Shown: in pieces, positions 29,620 through 37,769 of the stretch | Numbering within the stretch: position 1 is the stretch's first letter | How the letters are laid out: every line of letters starts with the position of its first letter | Notes under the pieces: model-generated | Database searches by the model: none | Seen by the model: the letters and a program-made list of their open reading frames with translations, nothing else | What the model was told of the DNA's origin: nothing | Assembly: GCA_001567255.1 (NCBI GenBank) | Contig: LNBW01000066.1 | Span: forward strand, 16,082 to 80,081 | Length of the DNA stretch: 64,000 bases | Source: Bacteroidetes bacterium OLB9 | GTDB taxonomy: Bacteria > Bacteroidota > Bacteroidia > Chitinophagales > Saprospiraceae | Direction: 5' to 3' | Translations under genes and position numbers: made by a program

Positions 29620-29985
29620 TATAATAGAAAAATTATAAACATAGAATATTATTTAATATATTTTCATTTTATATTCAATATATTAAATTAAATAACACCT
29701 CCTATACGTAAGGACAGAGTTATTCAAATTTTCTAAATGTTGACGATTTTGCTACTGATTTTGACCAGTTTGTCCTGAAAAAGCAACTATTGGGGAGTCC
29801 AATCAAGAGAAGAAACAGAAAGTCTCACCTTATTATCTCTTATAAAATGACTATTTATGTCTGTTTTCACTTGAGCTCAAAAATATCTTATCAGACTTTT
29901 CAAAAGAAACTGTCCATCAAAATGTCATATGAATTGGATAAAAACAGGCCTCAGGTTAGATCAATTCGTACCTAATTACCATTTA
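29620..29985 (+). repeat. Island repeat family 1, copy A
   Basis: About 365 bp, similar over its length to 33766-34128 and 36149-36500 in the same orientation. Shared blocks include TTTCTAAATGTTGACGAT, GGTTTTGACCAGTT-like text, TCCAATCAAGAGAAGAAA, CAGAAAGTCTC, AAAAGAAAC.GTCCATCAAAATGT and GAATTGGATAAAAA. Its head has a perfect 11-bp inverted repeat, TTTAATATATT (29652-29662) and AATATATTAAA (29677-29687). A 61-codon frame inside it is broken in the other copies, so it is judged noncoding. It fills the gap before the NDH-2 gene. Confidence 0.9.
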
Positions 29986-30000
29986 TCAATATTGTTCTTA

Positions 30001-30008
30001 TAACTTTG
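30001..30008 (+). promoter_or_regulatory. -7 element TAACTTTG
   Basis: TAACTTTG lies just after repeat copy A and 66 bp before the TTG start of the NDH-2 gene, so the cassette carries its own promoter. Confidence 0.55.
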
Positions 30009-30074
30009 CCGCGTTTAATTTGTTAAATCGTAAGCACAAAACATAAAATTATACGAGTGGACTTAAAAATACCT

Positions 30075-31338
30075 TTGACACAGAAAAAAACGCGTTGTTA
30101 TTATCGGCGGTGGTTTTGGTGGTATCGAAACTGCAAAAGCATTGAGCGATAAAGAGGTTCAAATTGTTTTATTAGACAAGCATAATTATCATTGTTTCCA
30201 ACCTTTACTTTATCAAGTGGCAACCGGTGGTTTAGAGCCGGATAGTATTGCTTATCCGCTTCGCAAGTTAATGCAAAAAATTCCTAACGGGCTTTTTCGT
30301 ATGGCTGAAGTAAGAAATATCGACCATAAAAATCAAAAAATACATACCGATATTGGCGATTTGAAATACGACTATTTGGTCATTGCCACTGGAAGTATGA
30401 CTAATTTTTTCAAATTTCAGAAAGAGATTTCTTCTAAGATGATGCAGATGAAGGATATTCCACAAGCATTAGATTTAAGAAGTTTTATACTGGAAAATTT
30501 TGAAGAAGCATTGCTCACGTATGATGAAAATAGAAAAGAAGAATTAATCAATATTTCTATTGTCGGCGGTGGTCCAACCGGCGTTGAATTGGCTGGCGCT
30601 TTAGGCGAAATGAAAAAAAATATCTTGCCTAAAGATTATCCGGAAATTGATTTTAGAAAAATGCAAATCCACCTTTTCGAATCCGGAGATAGATTATTAG
30701 GGCCTATGCACCCTGAAAATTCAGCGAAAGCTTTAAAATACTTAAAAAAATTTGGTGTAAATGTTTGGTTAAATACGATGGTAACCGACTATAACGGCGA
30801 TGAATTGACAGCGCAAGATGGCACGAAGATAAAAAGCAATACATTGATTTGGACAGCCGGCGTAAAAGGAAATACAGTAGAAGGTTTTGCATCGGATTGT
30901 ATTGTTGATGGAAATCGTTTTTTAGTGAACGAGCATTGTCAAGTAAATGGTTTTGATCATATTTTTGCTATCGGAGATGTAGCTACAATGGTAAGCGATG
31001 CGTTTCCAAAAGGTCATCCTATGGTTGCGCCTGTTGCTATTCAACAAGGTAAATTAGTGGCAAAAAATATCTTAGCACTACTCAATGGAAAAGAACAGCA
31101 GAAATTTCGTTACTTAGACAAAGGCTCTATGGCCACGGTGGGCAGAAATAAAGCCGTTATGGAAATAAACAGAATAAAAATGGGTGGTTTTTTTGCTTGG
31201 TTAGCTTGGTTTTTTGTTCACGTAATGAGTTTAGTCGGTTTTAGAAATAAAATCTATGTTACTGTAGGATGGCTGTACAATTATTTTACCTACGACAGAA
31301 CTTTACGTTTAATCATCCGACCGTATAAAAAGAAGTAA
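30075..31338 (+). CDS. ndh: Type II NADH:quinone oxidoreductase (NDH-2), apparent frameshift near the start
   Basis: Membrane-associated flavoprotein that passes electrons from NADH to quinone without pumping protons. The uninterrupted frame starts at 30142 and lacks half of the FAD-binding fold. Removing one A from A7 at 30084-30090 joins it to TTG 30075, giving MTQKKRVVIIGGGFGGIETA, the missing Rossmann motif. Further motifs are FQPLLYQVATGGLEPD, the NADH site SIVGGGPTGVELAGALGEM and AIGDVATM. The C-terminus has a hydrophobic helix near WLAWFFVHVMSLVGF. It is the only plus-strand gene of the island and may come from another Bacteroidota lineage. Confidence 0.9.
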
Positions 31339-31362
31339 GATCGACAAACGGAAATGATGTAC

Positions 31363-31428
31363 AAATTATAAACATAGATATATATTTAATATATTTATTT
31401 TTGAATATCAATATATTAAAATAAAACT
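31363..31428 (+). repeat. Island repeat family 1, short copy D (head only)
   Basis: Matches the first 65 bp of copy A: ATTATAAACATAGATAT then TTTAATATATT (31385-31395) and AATATATTAAA (31410-31420), the same perfect 11-bp stem. The remaining 290 bp of the repeat are missing. It lies 25 bp after the NDH-2 stop. The rest of the gap to 31708 shows no gene. Confidence 0.75.
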
Positions 31429-31708
31429 TATTCGCCTATTATTATTGCTTTTTTAACATTATTCACGTTATTGAGTATCGTTCTTAAAAATCATATATTC
31501 GAATTGGCTAGAGTAACGTATGCCATTATTACCTATTTATATTACCCACAATGGTTTGTAAATCGGTAAGGCAGCGGCATTTAAGTACAAAAGTTAAATC
31601 AAATTACAATCGTTTAATTTTTTACAAAAGTTCAGTCCTCATCGCCGACTGGCAGAGAAGCATTTCGTCCGCTCTCTTGATGATTTGATTGTTGGGCGAT
31701 AGGAGTGG

Positions 31709-31858
31709 TTATTTTGCTAGACGTAACTTTCGTTTGTTGATATAGGCTTTCAATTCTTCAAAAGTCATTCCTTTTGTTTCCTTAGCAATCTTTTCCTTTA
31801 CTTCTCTGAAGAATTTTACTGTATCAAATTCTTTCTCTTTTTTATTCTTTTTATTCAT
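31709..31858 (-). CDS. Small putative antitoxin partner of the PIN protein
   Basis: A 49-residue, highly charged protein starting MNKKNKKEKEFDTVKFFREV, with a helical core (REVKEKIAKETKGMTFEEL) and a basic end. Its ATG overlaps the end of the PIN gene by 8 bp (ATGAATAA), so the two are translationally coupled. Small helical partners encoded directly after PIN toxins are a known toxin-antitoxin layout. The antitoxin role is inferred from position, size and charge. No DNA-binding domain is evident. Confidence 0.75.
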   Translation of the reverse strand: MNKKNKKEKEFDTVKFFREVKEKIAKETKGMTFEELKAYINKRKLRLAK

Positions 31859-32312
31859 TTCTAATAATGTCTTTGGGTGAACGAATATCTAACCATCCAT
31901 ATCCGTTTTTAATATTGATGGAATTATAACCTCGAATTCTAAAAACGTTTACAATATGTTTAAAGTTCCAACTCACTAAAAAATCCACATTATTAATCGT
32001 TGCACAAGCGATGTGTCGACAATCATTAATGCTTGTTTCCCCAACTACCTTTTCTTTAATATATTCTTCTGCAAGTTTATTCGCTTCTTCAGTTAGTTCA
32101 ACAAATTGAGTATTCCTTTTGTCTATACTTAAAAAATGTTTTCTAACTTTTTCAGGAGCATTTTCGAGTTCGAGTTCACACAAGTCAGAATAAACACAAA
32201 TGATTTCCTCGTTCTCTACCATTTCAAAAAGCATGGAAGTTTCGTGATTAAATTCGATGTCAAAAATTCCACCAAAAACAGAAGTGTCAAAATAAAGTCT
32301 TGGTTTTCTCAC
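31851..32312 (-). CDS. PIN-domain ribonuclease, putative toxin
   Basis: The 153-residue protein has PIN-fold features: LYFDTSVFGG with Asp9, an acidic pair in SDLCELELENAPE (Glu47-50), Asp97 in INDCRHIA and Asp110 in VDFLVSWNFKHI. These are the likely metal-binding residues of a VapC-like RNase. It overlaps the 49-residue partner gene by 8 bp at its 3' end, so the toxin gene comes first, unlike classical vapBC. It lies in the island between repeat copies D and B. Chromosomal stabilisation of the island is a reasonable but unproven role. Confidence 0.85.
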   Translation of the reverse strand: MRKPRLYFDTSVFGGIFDIEFNHETSMLFEMVENEEIICVYSDLCELELENAPEKVRKHFLSIDKRNTQFVELTEEANKLAEEYIKEKVVGETSINDCRHIACATINNVDFLVSWNFKHIVNVFRIRGYNSINIKNGYGWLDIRSPKDIIRNE

Positions 32313-32765
32313 GAGTCAAATTTATACTTTTTGGTCAATTTCGATACTTTAATTTGAATGGTTAGGTTTATTTGTATGCCACCCAACCTCATTGCTTCCC
32401 GATGTTCCACAGCGATAGCAGGCATTTTGGAAAACTGATTTGGTTTTTGTGCAATACCTACAAAAGTAAGCAAAACAATAAGAACACCACTGCAAAAAGT
32501 GTCATTTTTAGTTTGTCCAGGCAAAAAATCACACCTTGTCATATGCTATGAAGAAAAGATTTTGTACAATAACCATCGCTTAAAACACGAAAAAAGCAAC
32601 GGATTTTGAGCTGTTTTATTCTGAAAATGGCAGTTGTGTAAGGGTTACGCTTGAATCTGTATGTTTTCGTTCGCTTATTTAGTCTGTCGTGGTACGTGGG
32701 TTTGAGCACTTTTATATTCTTTTTTGACTTTGTAAGTCAGCAATGATGCAAAAGTGCTATCACAC
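32313..32765. other. Gene-free interval inside the island
   Basis: About 450 bp with no convincing gene. A 77-codon minus-strand frame (32309-32542) lacks a start context and fold. Text such as GGTACGTGGGTTTGAGCACT around 32690 differs in composition from the AT-rich surroundings and may be the remains of an older insertion. Confidence 0.4.
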
Positions 32766-33743
32766 TTATAGTAAGTCTAAATACTTATTATGAACCTTTA
32801 AATAGTTTTTTAAAGAAGTGTCGATCCATCCTCCATGTTGCATATAATGTTCCATTGTCGGTTGATATTTTTCCATCATTTCATCAAAGTGTTTAGTATA
32901 AATTTCACGTAGAAGAAATCCTTCTAAATATCCGCTACAATCAACAAGTAGATTTGGATTCGTTTCTAAAATTAGTAAACCTGTTCTTTCCCAATAGTCC
33001 GTCTTTTGTAATTCATAAAAATGATTATCGGCATTGTCTAACAACCATTTTACAAGACTTTTTTCGTCATCTGCACTTATTTTATGGTATGCCTCCAAAG
33101 CATTTTTTGCTACATCATTTCTCTCAAAATTGCTAACCAAATCGGAAACTTTACTATAAATAGATGCAATATGCTCATATGCTTTATACTGTAATCCAAA
33201 AAAAACTTGAAGGTCTAGTCCTATTGCGCTTGCCAAATTTTGATTTTGGTTATACCAGTCAACAACCCCTTCAATAGTCGCTACACCTTTTTTATTAAGA
33301 GCATAGAATGCTTCAACTGCTTCATCAATTAATTGTAGAATCATATTGTATTCTAAGGAAGGCTTAAAATCTACTTTTTCATCTTCGCAAAACTTAAGCA
33401 TAATTCTCCAATCGTCTTCGTCCGGATTATCTTCGATTAAATCATTGCATATACAAATGTCGGTAACTTTTCCGTCTTCTTCTTCAAAAAACAGAGGTAA
33501 TGACGGTAAGTTTTTAGCTTTAAATTTGTATGCTTTACATCCTTTATAACAATGATTGCATATTCCTTCGACCACCACGTCGTAGGATTTCAAATCTTCG
33601 TACACATCTACTTTTTGTTTTAATCTGGATAAAAATAAATCCTTGGACACACGCATATACGACCTATTATCATCTAATAGATTTTGTAATGCTTCAAAGT
33701 CCAAAGATTTAAAAGCTTCTATAAGTTTTTGTTTTTCAGCCAT
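32766..33743 (-). CDS. Island protein with Cys-cluster motif, unknown function
   Basis: I recognise no family. The 325-residue protein is acidic and helical. It has a compact Cys motif, C-x2-C-x3-C at residues 62-69 (ICNHCYKGCKAY), and a second CxC at 97-99 (DICICND), which together could bind zinc or a Fe-S cluster. The C-terminal 200 residues are predicted all-helical. There is no signal peptide, so it is probably cytoplasmic. It starts 23 bp past the left edge of repeat copy B when read on the minus strand, as expected of a self-contained cassette. Confidence 0.75.
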   Translation of the reverse strand: MAEKQKLIEAFKSLDFEALQNLLDDNRSYMRVSKDLFLSRLKQKVDVYEDLKSYDVVVEGICNHCYKGCKAYKFKAKNLPSLPLFFEEEDGKVTDICICNDLIEDNPDEDDWRIMLKFCEDEKVDFKPSLEYNMILQLIDEAVEAFYALNKKGVATIEGVVDWYNQNQNLASAIGLDLQVFFGLQYKAYEHIASIYSKVSDLVSNFERNDVAKNALEAYHKISADDEKSLVKWLLDNADNHFYELQKTDYWERTGLLILETNPNLLVDCSGYLEGFLLREIYTKHFDEMMEKYQPTMEHYMQHGGWIDTSLKNYLKVHNKYLDLL

Positions 33744-33765
33744 CGAGTTTCTTCTAATTAAATGT

Positions 33766-34128
33766 GAATAATGGAAAAATTATAAGCATAGGATATTATT
33801 TAATATATTTACAATTGAAATACATTTTTTTTCTAAATTAAAAACACCTCCTATGCGTAAGTACAAAGTTATTGAAATTTTCTAAATATTGACGATTTTG
33901 TTAACGGTTTTGACCAGTTAACCTTGAACTTAGACAATCCAATCAAGAGAAGAAATAGAAAGTCTCCTCTTGCTCTCTTAGAAAAAATGACTATGGATGT
34001 CTCTTTTCGCTTATGCTCATAAATATCCTATCCAACTTAAGAAAAGAAACCGTCCATCAAAATGTGTCATGAATTGGATAAAAATAGACCTCTTGTCAGA
34101 ATAAGTCGTACCTATTACAATTTACATT
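33766..34128 (+). repeat. Island repeat family 1, copy B
   Basis: Directly oriented copy, closest to copy C. Its head has an 8-bp outer stem, GCATAGGA (33786-33793) and TCCTATGC (33849-33856), while the inner AT stem of copy A is lost. The body keeps TATTGACGATTTTGTTAACGG, TCCAATCAAGAGAAGAAA, GACTATGGATGTCT and GTCCATCAAAATGT. It makes up most of the 567-bp gap. From 34129 to 34310 the sequence is AT-rich without a recognisable feature. Confidence 0.9.
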
Positions 34129-34310
34129 TATTTTCTTATTTTCTATGGGTATAGTAGTGAAATAGTCAGCTCCACTTATTTTCTTACTTTTATGCCTGGC
34201 TTTCATTATTATTAAATATATTTTTCTTTATTGTTATTTTAGAATATGTGCAAACTTCTCAGTTCAGTCCGATCAGAAACCTTATAATACCATCGGACTG
34301 GATTATCGGA

Positions 34311-34988
34311 CTACCTACTACAATCACAACTTGTATATGGTCTGATCCAGTTTTGATATCCTCTACCATAAGAATCTTCAACATTATCTGCAAACCTATT
34401 CCAGTAGCTTAGATCTATATCACAATATATATATTCATGATTACCATCTTGAAATCTAATGACTACATAATAAATACCATCATACTCATACAAGGAGACA
34501 TTATTCAGAGCTGTGCTATTCATATCACTATCATCTAAATATCGTATTCTATCTCCTTCATTTTGGATAAATTCTAAAAGTTCATCACAATCTGAAGGTA
34601 ATTCATCAGATGCATTGCTATTAAATGTGTTTCTAGATATGGTATTAGGTGTCGTTTGCCACTTGTCTTGAGCTATACTCTCTTCCTTTCTACTTTTCAC
34701 TAATGCATTGACAAGCTGTTCAGTAGGGTGGATCATACTATTTTTTAGAAGGATAGCTGAGATTTCCTCCCAAAGCGCTTGTTTATCAGATACATTTGAA
34801 AAGTACTTCATATAAATATCTTGTAAAAGATCAATCTCATTATTGAGTGTAAACATTTCTATCATAAAGTTTACAACCGTTTCCCTTTCTCCATTATCAA
34901 ACATAAAAGATCTATCTGATAGATTTGAGTGGTCTGCTAATTCTGGAATTTTTGTAGTTTGTAAATAGTTTATCAGACATCTTTTCAT
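34311..34988 (-). CDS. 3' part of a split island gene, unknown function
   Basis: From ATG 34988 this frame encodes 225 residues, mostly helical, ending in a beta region and TSCDCSR. However, the same frame stays open upstream to a TGA at 35115-35117, and the intervening codons read YFYTAYANGGFIECSESN and FLVNDKFEFKSTGNYNAM, which look like real protein. So this is probably the C-terminal two-thirds of one gene with 35115-35546, broken by that single stop. Possible restart at 34988 cannot be excluded. No family recognised. Confidence 0.6.
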   Translation of the reverse strand: MKRCLINYLQTTKIPELADHSNLSDRSFMFDNGERETVVNFMIEMFTLNNEIDLLQDIYMKYFSNVSDKQALWEEISAILLKNSMIHPTEQLVNALVKSRKEESIAQDKWQTTPNTISRNTFNSNASDELPSDCDELLEFIQNEGDRIRYLDDSDMNSTALNNVSLYEYDGIYYVVIRFQDGNHEYIYCDIDLSYWNRFADNVEDSYGRGYQNWIRPYTSCDCSR

Positions 34989-35114
34989 TGCATTGTAGTT
35001 TCCTGTGCTTTTAAATTCAAACTTATCATTTACAAGAAATAAATTCCTTGTAAAATTACTCTCTGAACATTCTATAAAACCACCATTAGCATATGCTGTA
35101 TAAAAGTAGTCTAT

Positions 35115-35546
35115 TCAATAATTTACTCTAAAAGGATATTCTATTTCTGCGGGATCGCCATCGTATGAATATTCATCCAAATACTCAAAAGCATCTGCAT
35201 CAGAATTAAACTTGTACACCTGCAAATTTGTGCAACAATGAGCACCACCTGAAAAATACTGTACAAATAATCTTTCAGAATTACTATCAGGCAGCGTTAA
35301 TAGTTTAAACTTAGGCGTAAAATTGGATTCTCCACTTACATAGTCTGTAATAGTCATCACACCTTCTGTTTCTGGCATACCCATTATTTTTATAGATATG
35401 TAATTTTGTTCAACTGATAAGGTGTCAACTACAACATCTGTTTCTACATCTTGATAATCATTTTTGGTATTATCATTTTTACAACCCAGTGCAAAAATGG
35501 CAAAGAGTAAATAGATGAAAGCTCTATATTTTTGAAATAAACTCAT
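35115..35546 (-). CDS. Lipoprotein, probably the 5' part of a split gene
   Basis: The 143-residue frame begins with a lipoprotein signal ending FALGC (Cys22). The mature part carries SGGAHCCTNLQVYKFN and an acidic YSYDGDPAEIEY segment, reminiscent of surface-exposed beta proteins that later contain aspartate-rich repeats. It ends in a TGA after FRVNY with the frame continuing in phase into 34311-34988. Read through, the product would be about 411 residues. It lies 6 bp downstream of the next secreted protein gene, so they form one unit. Confidence 0.7.
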   Translation of the reverse strand: MSLFQKYRAFIYLLFAIFALGCKNDNTKNDYQDVETDVVVDTLSVEQNYISIKIMGMPETEGVMTITDYVSGESNFTPKFKLLTLPDSNSERLFVQYFSGGAHCCTNLQVYKFNSDADAFEYLDEYSYDGDPAEIEYPFRVNY

Positions 35547-35552
35547 TATTTT

Positions 35553-36074
35553 CTATTTGAAATTAATCTCAAAATGATGCACTATTCCAGTAATATTGTT
35601 GTAAAAAATAAAAATTTCATTTAAATTTATATTTGAGTAAATCCTCATTATAGAAGAAGTATTTGCGACTGGACTTTCAGTTATTTCTATTTTATTTCTT
35701 AAAAATTGCTTCTTAAAGTCTGTTATTGTGACGGTACCACTAAAATTAGGTATTAATTGCCCCACTTTCAAAAAATTTTTTACATATGTATCTTCATCAT
35801 TCAAATCTATTCTTAAACTCCTTATTTTAGAGTTAATTCCATCATCAAACATAAAGAATAAACCCAAATTGTAATATTTAAAATGCTTACCGTTAGGTAT
35901 CATTTTTTGACTATCACTAGGTTTTCCAAATGCCTTTATACATAAATCATCTGTTAAATATCTTGCGTCGACACCATTAATTGTGCCTTTTTCGATATCT
36001 ATCACCATTTTATTTTGGCTATACAATAAATTACTTATGACTACCAAGTAAAATACAAATATTAATTTTCTCAT
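35553..36074 (-). CDS. Secreted island protein of unknown function
   Basis: The 173-residue precursor has a signal peptide cleaved near residue 19 (NLLYSQ). The mature protein of about 150 residues alternates strands and short helices: INGVDARYLTDDLCIKAFG, LGLFFMFDDGINSKIRSLRI and VTITDFKKQFLRNKIEI. It has no recognised domain. It is first in a minus-strand unit with the split lipoprotein gene 6 bp downstream. Repeat copy C lies 75 bp upstream of its start. Confidence 0.7.
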   Translation of the reverse strand: MRKLIFVFYLVVISNLLYSQNKMVIDIEKGTINGVDARYLTDDLCIKAFGKPSDSQKMIPNGKHFKYYNLGLFFMFDDGINSKIRSLRIDLNDEDTYVKNFLKVGQLIPNFSGTVTITDFKKQFLRNKIEITESPVANTSSIMRIYSNINLNEIFIFYNNITGIVHHFEINFK

Positions 36075-36148
36075 TTTGATGCTTATATTTTTTAGATTTT
36101 TTTATTTAATTATATACTTCTGGATACCACAGCATTCCTATTTTAACG

Positions 36149-36500
36149 TGAATAATGGATAAGAAAAAAGCATAAAAATTATAAGCATAGGAGATTATTT
36201 AATATATTTACGTTTGAAATACAATATTTTAAATTAAAAACCTCCTATGCGTAGGTACAAAGTTATTGAAATTTTCTAAATATTGACGATCTTGTTAACG
36301 GTTTTGACCAGTTTGTCTTGAAAAAGCAAAGCTTAGATAATCCAATCAAGAGAAGAAACAGAAAGTCTCCTCTTGCCCTCTCTGAGAGAATGACTATGGA
36401 TGTCTGTTTTCACTTGAGTTCATAAATATCTCATCCAACTTATGAAAAGAAACCGTCCATCAAAATGTCTCATGAATTGGACAAAAATAGGCCTATTCTT
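36149..36500 (+). repeat. Island repeat family 1, copy C
   Basis: Directly oriented copy with an 18-bp insertion near its start. The head has a perfect 9-bp outer stem, GCATAGGAG (36185-36193) and CTCCTATGC (36242-36250). The body retains TATTGACGATCTTGTTAACGG, GGTTTTGACCAGTTTGTC, TCCAATCAAGAGAAGAAA, GACTATGGATGTCTGTTTTC and GTCCATCAAAATGT. The end diverges after GGCCTATT. The copy fills most of the gap between the flanking minus-strand genes. Confidence 0.9.
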
Positions 36501-36563
36501 GCCGCTGCTTAATGATTTTTCATGATAGTTTTATATATAATTTGCATTGTATTGACCTACCTA

Positions 36564-36756
36564 TTATTGACCATAATTGCCAAGAACTTCGTCAATAGAT
36601 ACTGAAACAGTATTCTCAACATCTACCGAACCTGATACTTCAACATAACCACCTACTACTTTTACAGGTGATACTAAAAAATGTTTGTAGAGCAATAACC
36701 CATATTCCTATTGCTATGAATAATAGTAATATGTTAGTTGTTTTTTTTGATTCCAT
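36564..36756 (-). pseudogene. Small membrane-anchored protein, apparent frameshift
   Basis: Read from ATG 36756, MESKKTTNILLLFIAIGIWV begins one transmembrane helix. The frame stops early unless one base is removed from A6 at 36667-36672 (T6 on the coding strand). It then continues LVSPVKVVGGYVEVSGSV, DVENTVSVSIDEVLGNYGQ to TAA at 36564, about 63 residues. The corrected tail has a regular beta pattern, supporting a real gene with a single-base indel. It is 10 bp after the 189-residue membrane gene. Tiny helix-plus-beta proteins of this kind are common in Bacteroidota; function unknown. Confidence 0.65.
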
Positions 36757-36766
36757 GATTTAATTT

Positions 36767-37336
36767 TTAATTTTCTTTTTTTCCAAAATTGTACCCATCT
36801 ATTACCCATTTATATATTCTTACAGCTATATGAATTAAAAAATATAACCAGAAAAATGCAAAATAAAAAGATTCATGATCGATATAATAATCTCCTTCGG
36901 TATCAAACTTACAATACAACATACTTAAGAGGAACGGAACAAATAATGATATTATAATTAACAACCTTCTATTTCCTTCATTAATTATCTCTTTATGAAA
37001 AGCTAATTTAAAACTAACTAATTTACAAATCAACCAAAAAAAAGACTTTATTAGAGGCTTTCTTTCAATTTCAAATTTTGGAATTTCAACTTTTGGCGCA
37101 GTTTGATCCGATTGATAGTTGTTTACATTTTTTAAATCAGGTTCAGTAATTACTATTTTTTCTTTTTGCAAAATCATATTTTGCCAAATCCACGAAATTA
37201 CAGATGAGAAAAGAACTACTATAATGACACCACCACCTACTTTCCAGTTATTTATAACTATAAGTGCCAACCACCCTACTATTATAAGTAAAATTAGTAA
37301 TAGACCAGATAGAAGTTTTAATTTATTCCTCTTCAT
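36767..37336 (-). CDS. Island membrane protein of unknown function
   Basis: The 189-residue protein has two N-terminal transmembrane helices (about 8-30 and 35-53), a cytoplasmic loop of about 60 charged residues, and two more helices near the C-terminus (LLIIISLFVPFLLSMLY and FYFAFFWLYFLIHIAV). No family recognised. It is followed after 10 bp by the small membrane gene, and the two may form a pair. It lies between repeat copy C and the recombinase remnant, in AT-rich sequence. Confidence 0.65.
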   Translation of the reverse strand: MKRNKLKLLSGLLLILLIIVGWLALIVINNWKVGGGVIIVVLFSSVISWIWQNMILQKEKIVITEPDLKNVNNYQSDQTAPKVEIPKFEIERKPLIKSFFWLICKLVSFKLAFHKEIINEGNRRLLIIISLFVPFLLSMLYCKFDTEGDYYIDHESFYFAFFWLYFLIHIAVRIYKWVIDGYNFGKKEN

Positions 37337-37413
37337 TTATTTTTTTTCATCACACATAATTTATATATACGCCAAATTTCGTATATTTTCCGTATAAAAG
37401 TAATTCATTTTTT

Positions 37414-37600
37414 TCATATATCCAAACTATCCAATTGACTTTTTATATTTTTTCTCCACTTATCTGTAATATGCGTATATATATCTGTTGTCTATAGTGC
37501 ATTATGACCTAAAAAATCTTGTACGATACGGATATCTGTCCCATCTAGTATTTGATGGTTGTCATATATTTTCTATTTTCGATGAGCGTGATACGGGCTT
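37414..37600 (-). pseudogene. Remnant of a tyrosine recombinase (phage-type integrase)
   Basis: The minus strand reads LDGTDIRIVQDFLGHNAL, then a TAG stop, then TTDIYTHITDKWRKNIKS to a TGA at 37414-37416. This is the end of a tyrosine recombinase: the conserved LGH box and the nucleophile Tyr in DIYTH. The upstream part, which should hold the Arg/His of HxLR, is garbled (37560-37680), with an extra stop. The gene is therefore dead. It marks the island's right edge and may once have mobilised it. Confidence 0.8.
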
Positions 37601-37769
37601 ACTCTTCAAAATTCATCCATTTGTAGGCTGTAATCGAATAGCTTAAAGAACACTTTTTGACTATTCTTTTTTTACCGAAAAACGAGAATTTTAATATAAG
37701 TAAGAAAATTCTCCGTAGCAATACTTCAGCTTACACTAAGTCTTTGATTTTCATCGAACTCACGTAAGA

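Noticed and set aside
29790..29975. 61-codon frame inside island repeat A
   Set aside because: The equivalent frame in copies B and C is interrupted by a stop (TCATAA), so the element is noncoding.
32309..32542. 77-codon minus-strand frame
   Set aside because: Starts inside an unusual block, overlaps the PIN gene's start region and shows no domain or promoter.
35115..35117. Selenocysteine or other UGA recoding at the split gene
   Set aside because: No SECIS-like hairpin was evident just downstream and no selenium genes were seen; a point mutation or sequence error is simpler.
29620..36500. Possible CRISPR array in the island
   Set aside because: The repeats are about 350 bp long and separated by kilobases of genes; no short regular repeat-spacer pattern exists here or elsewhere in the window.
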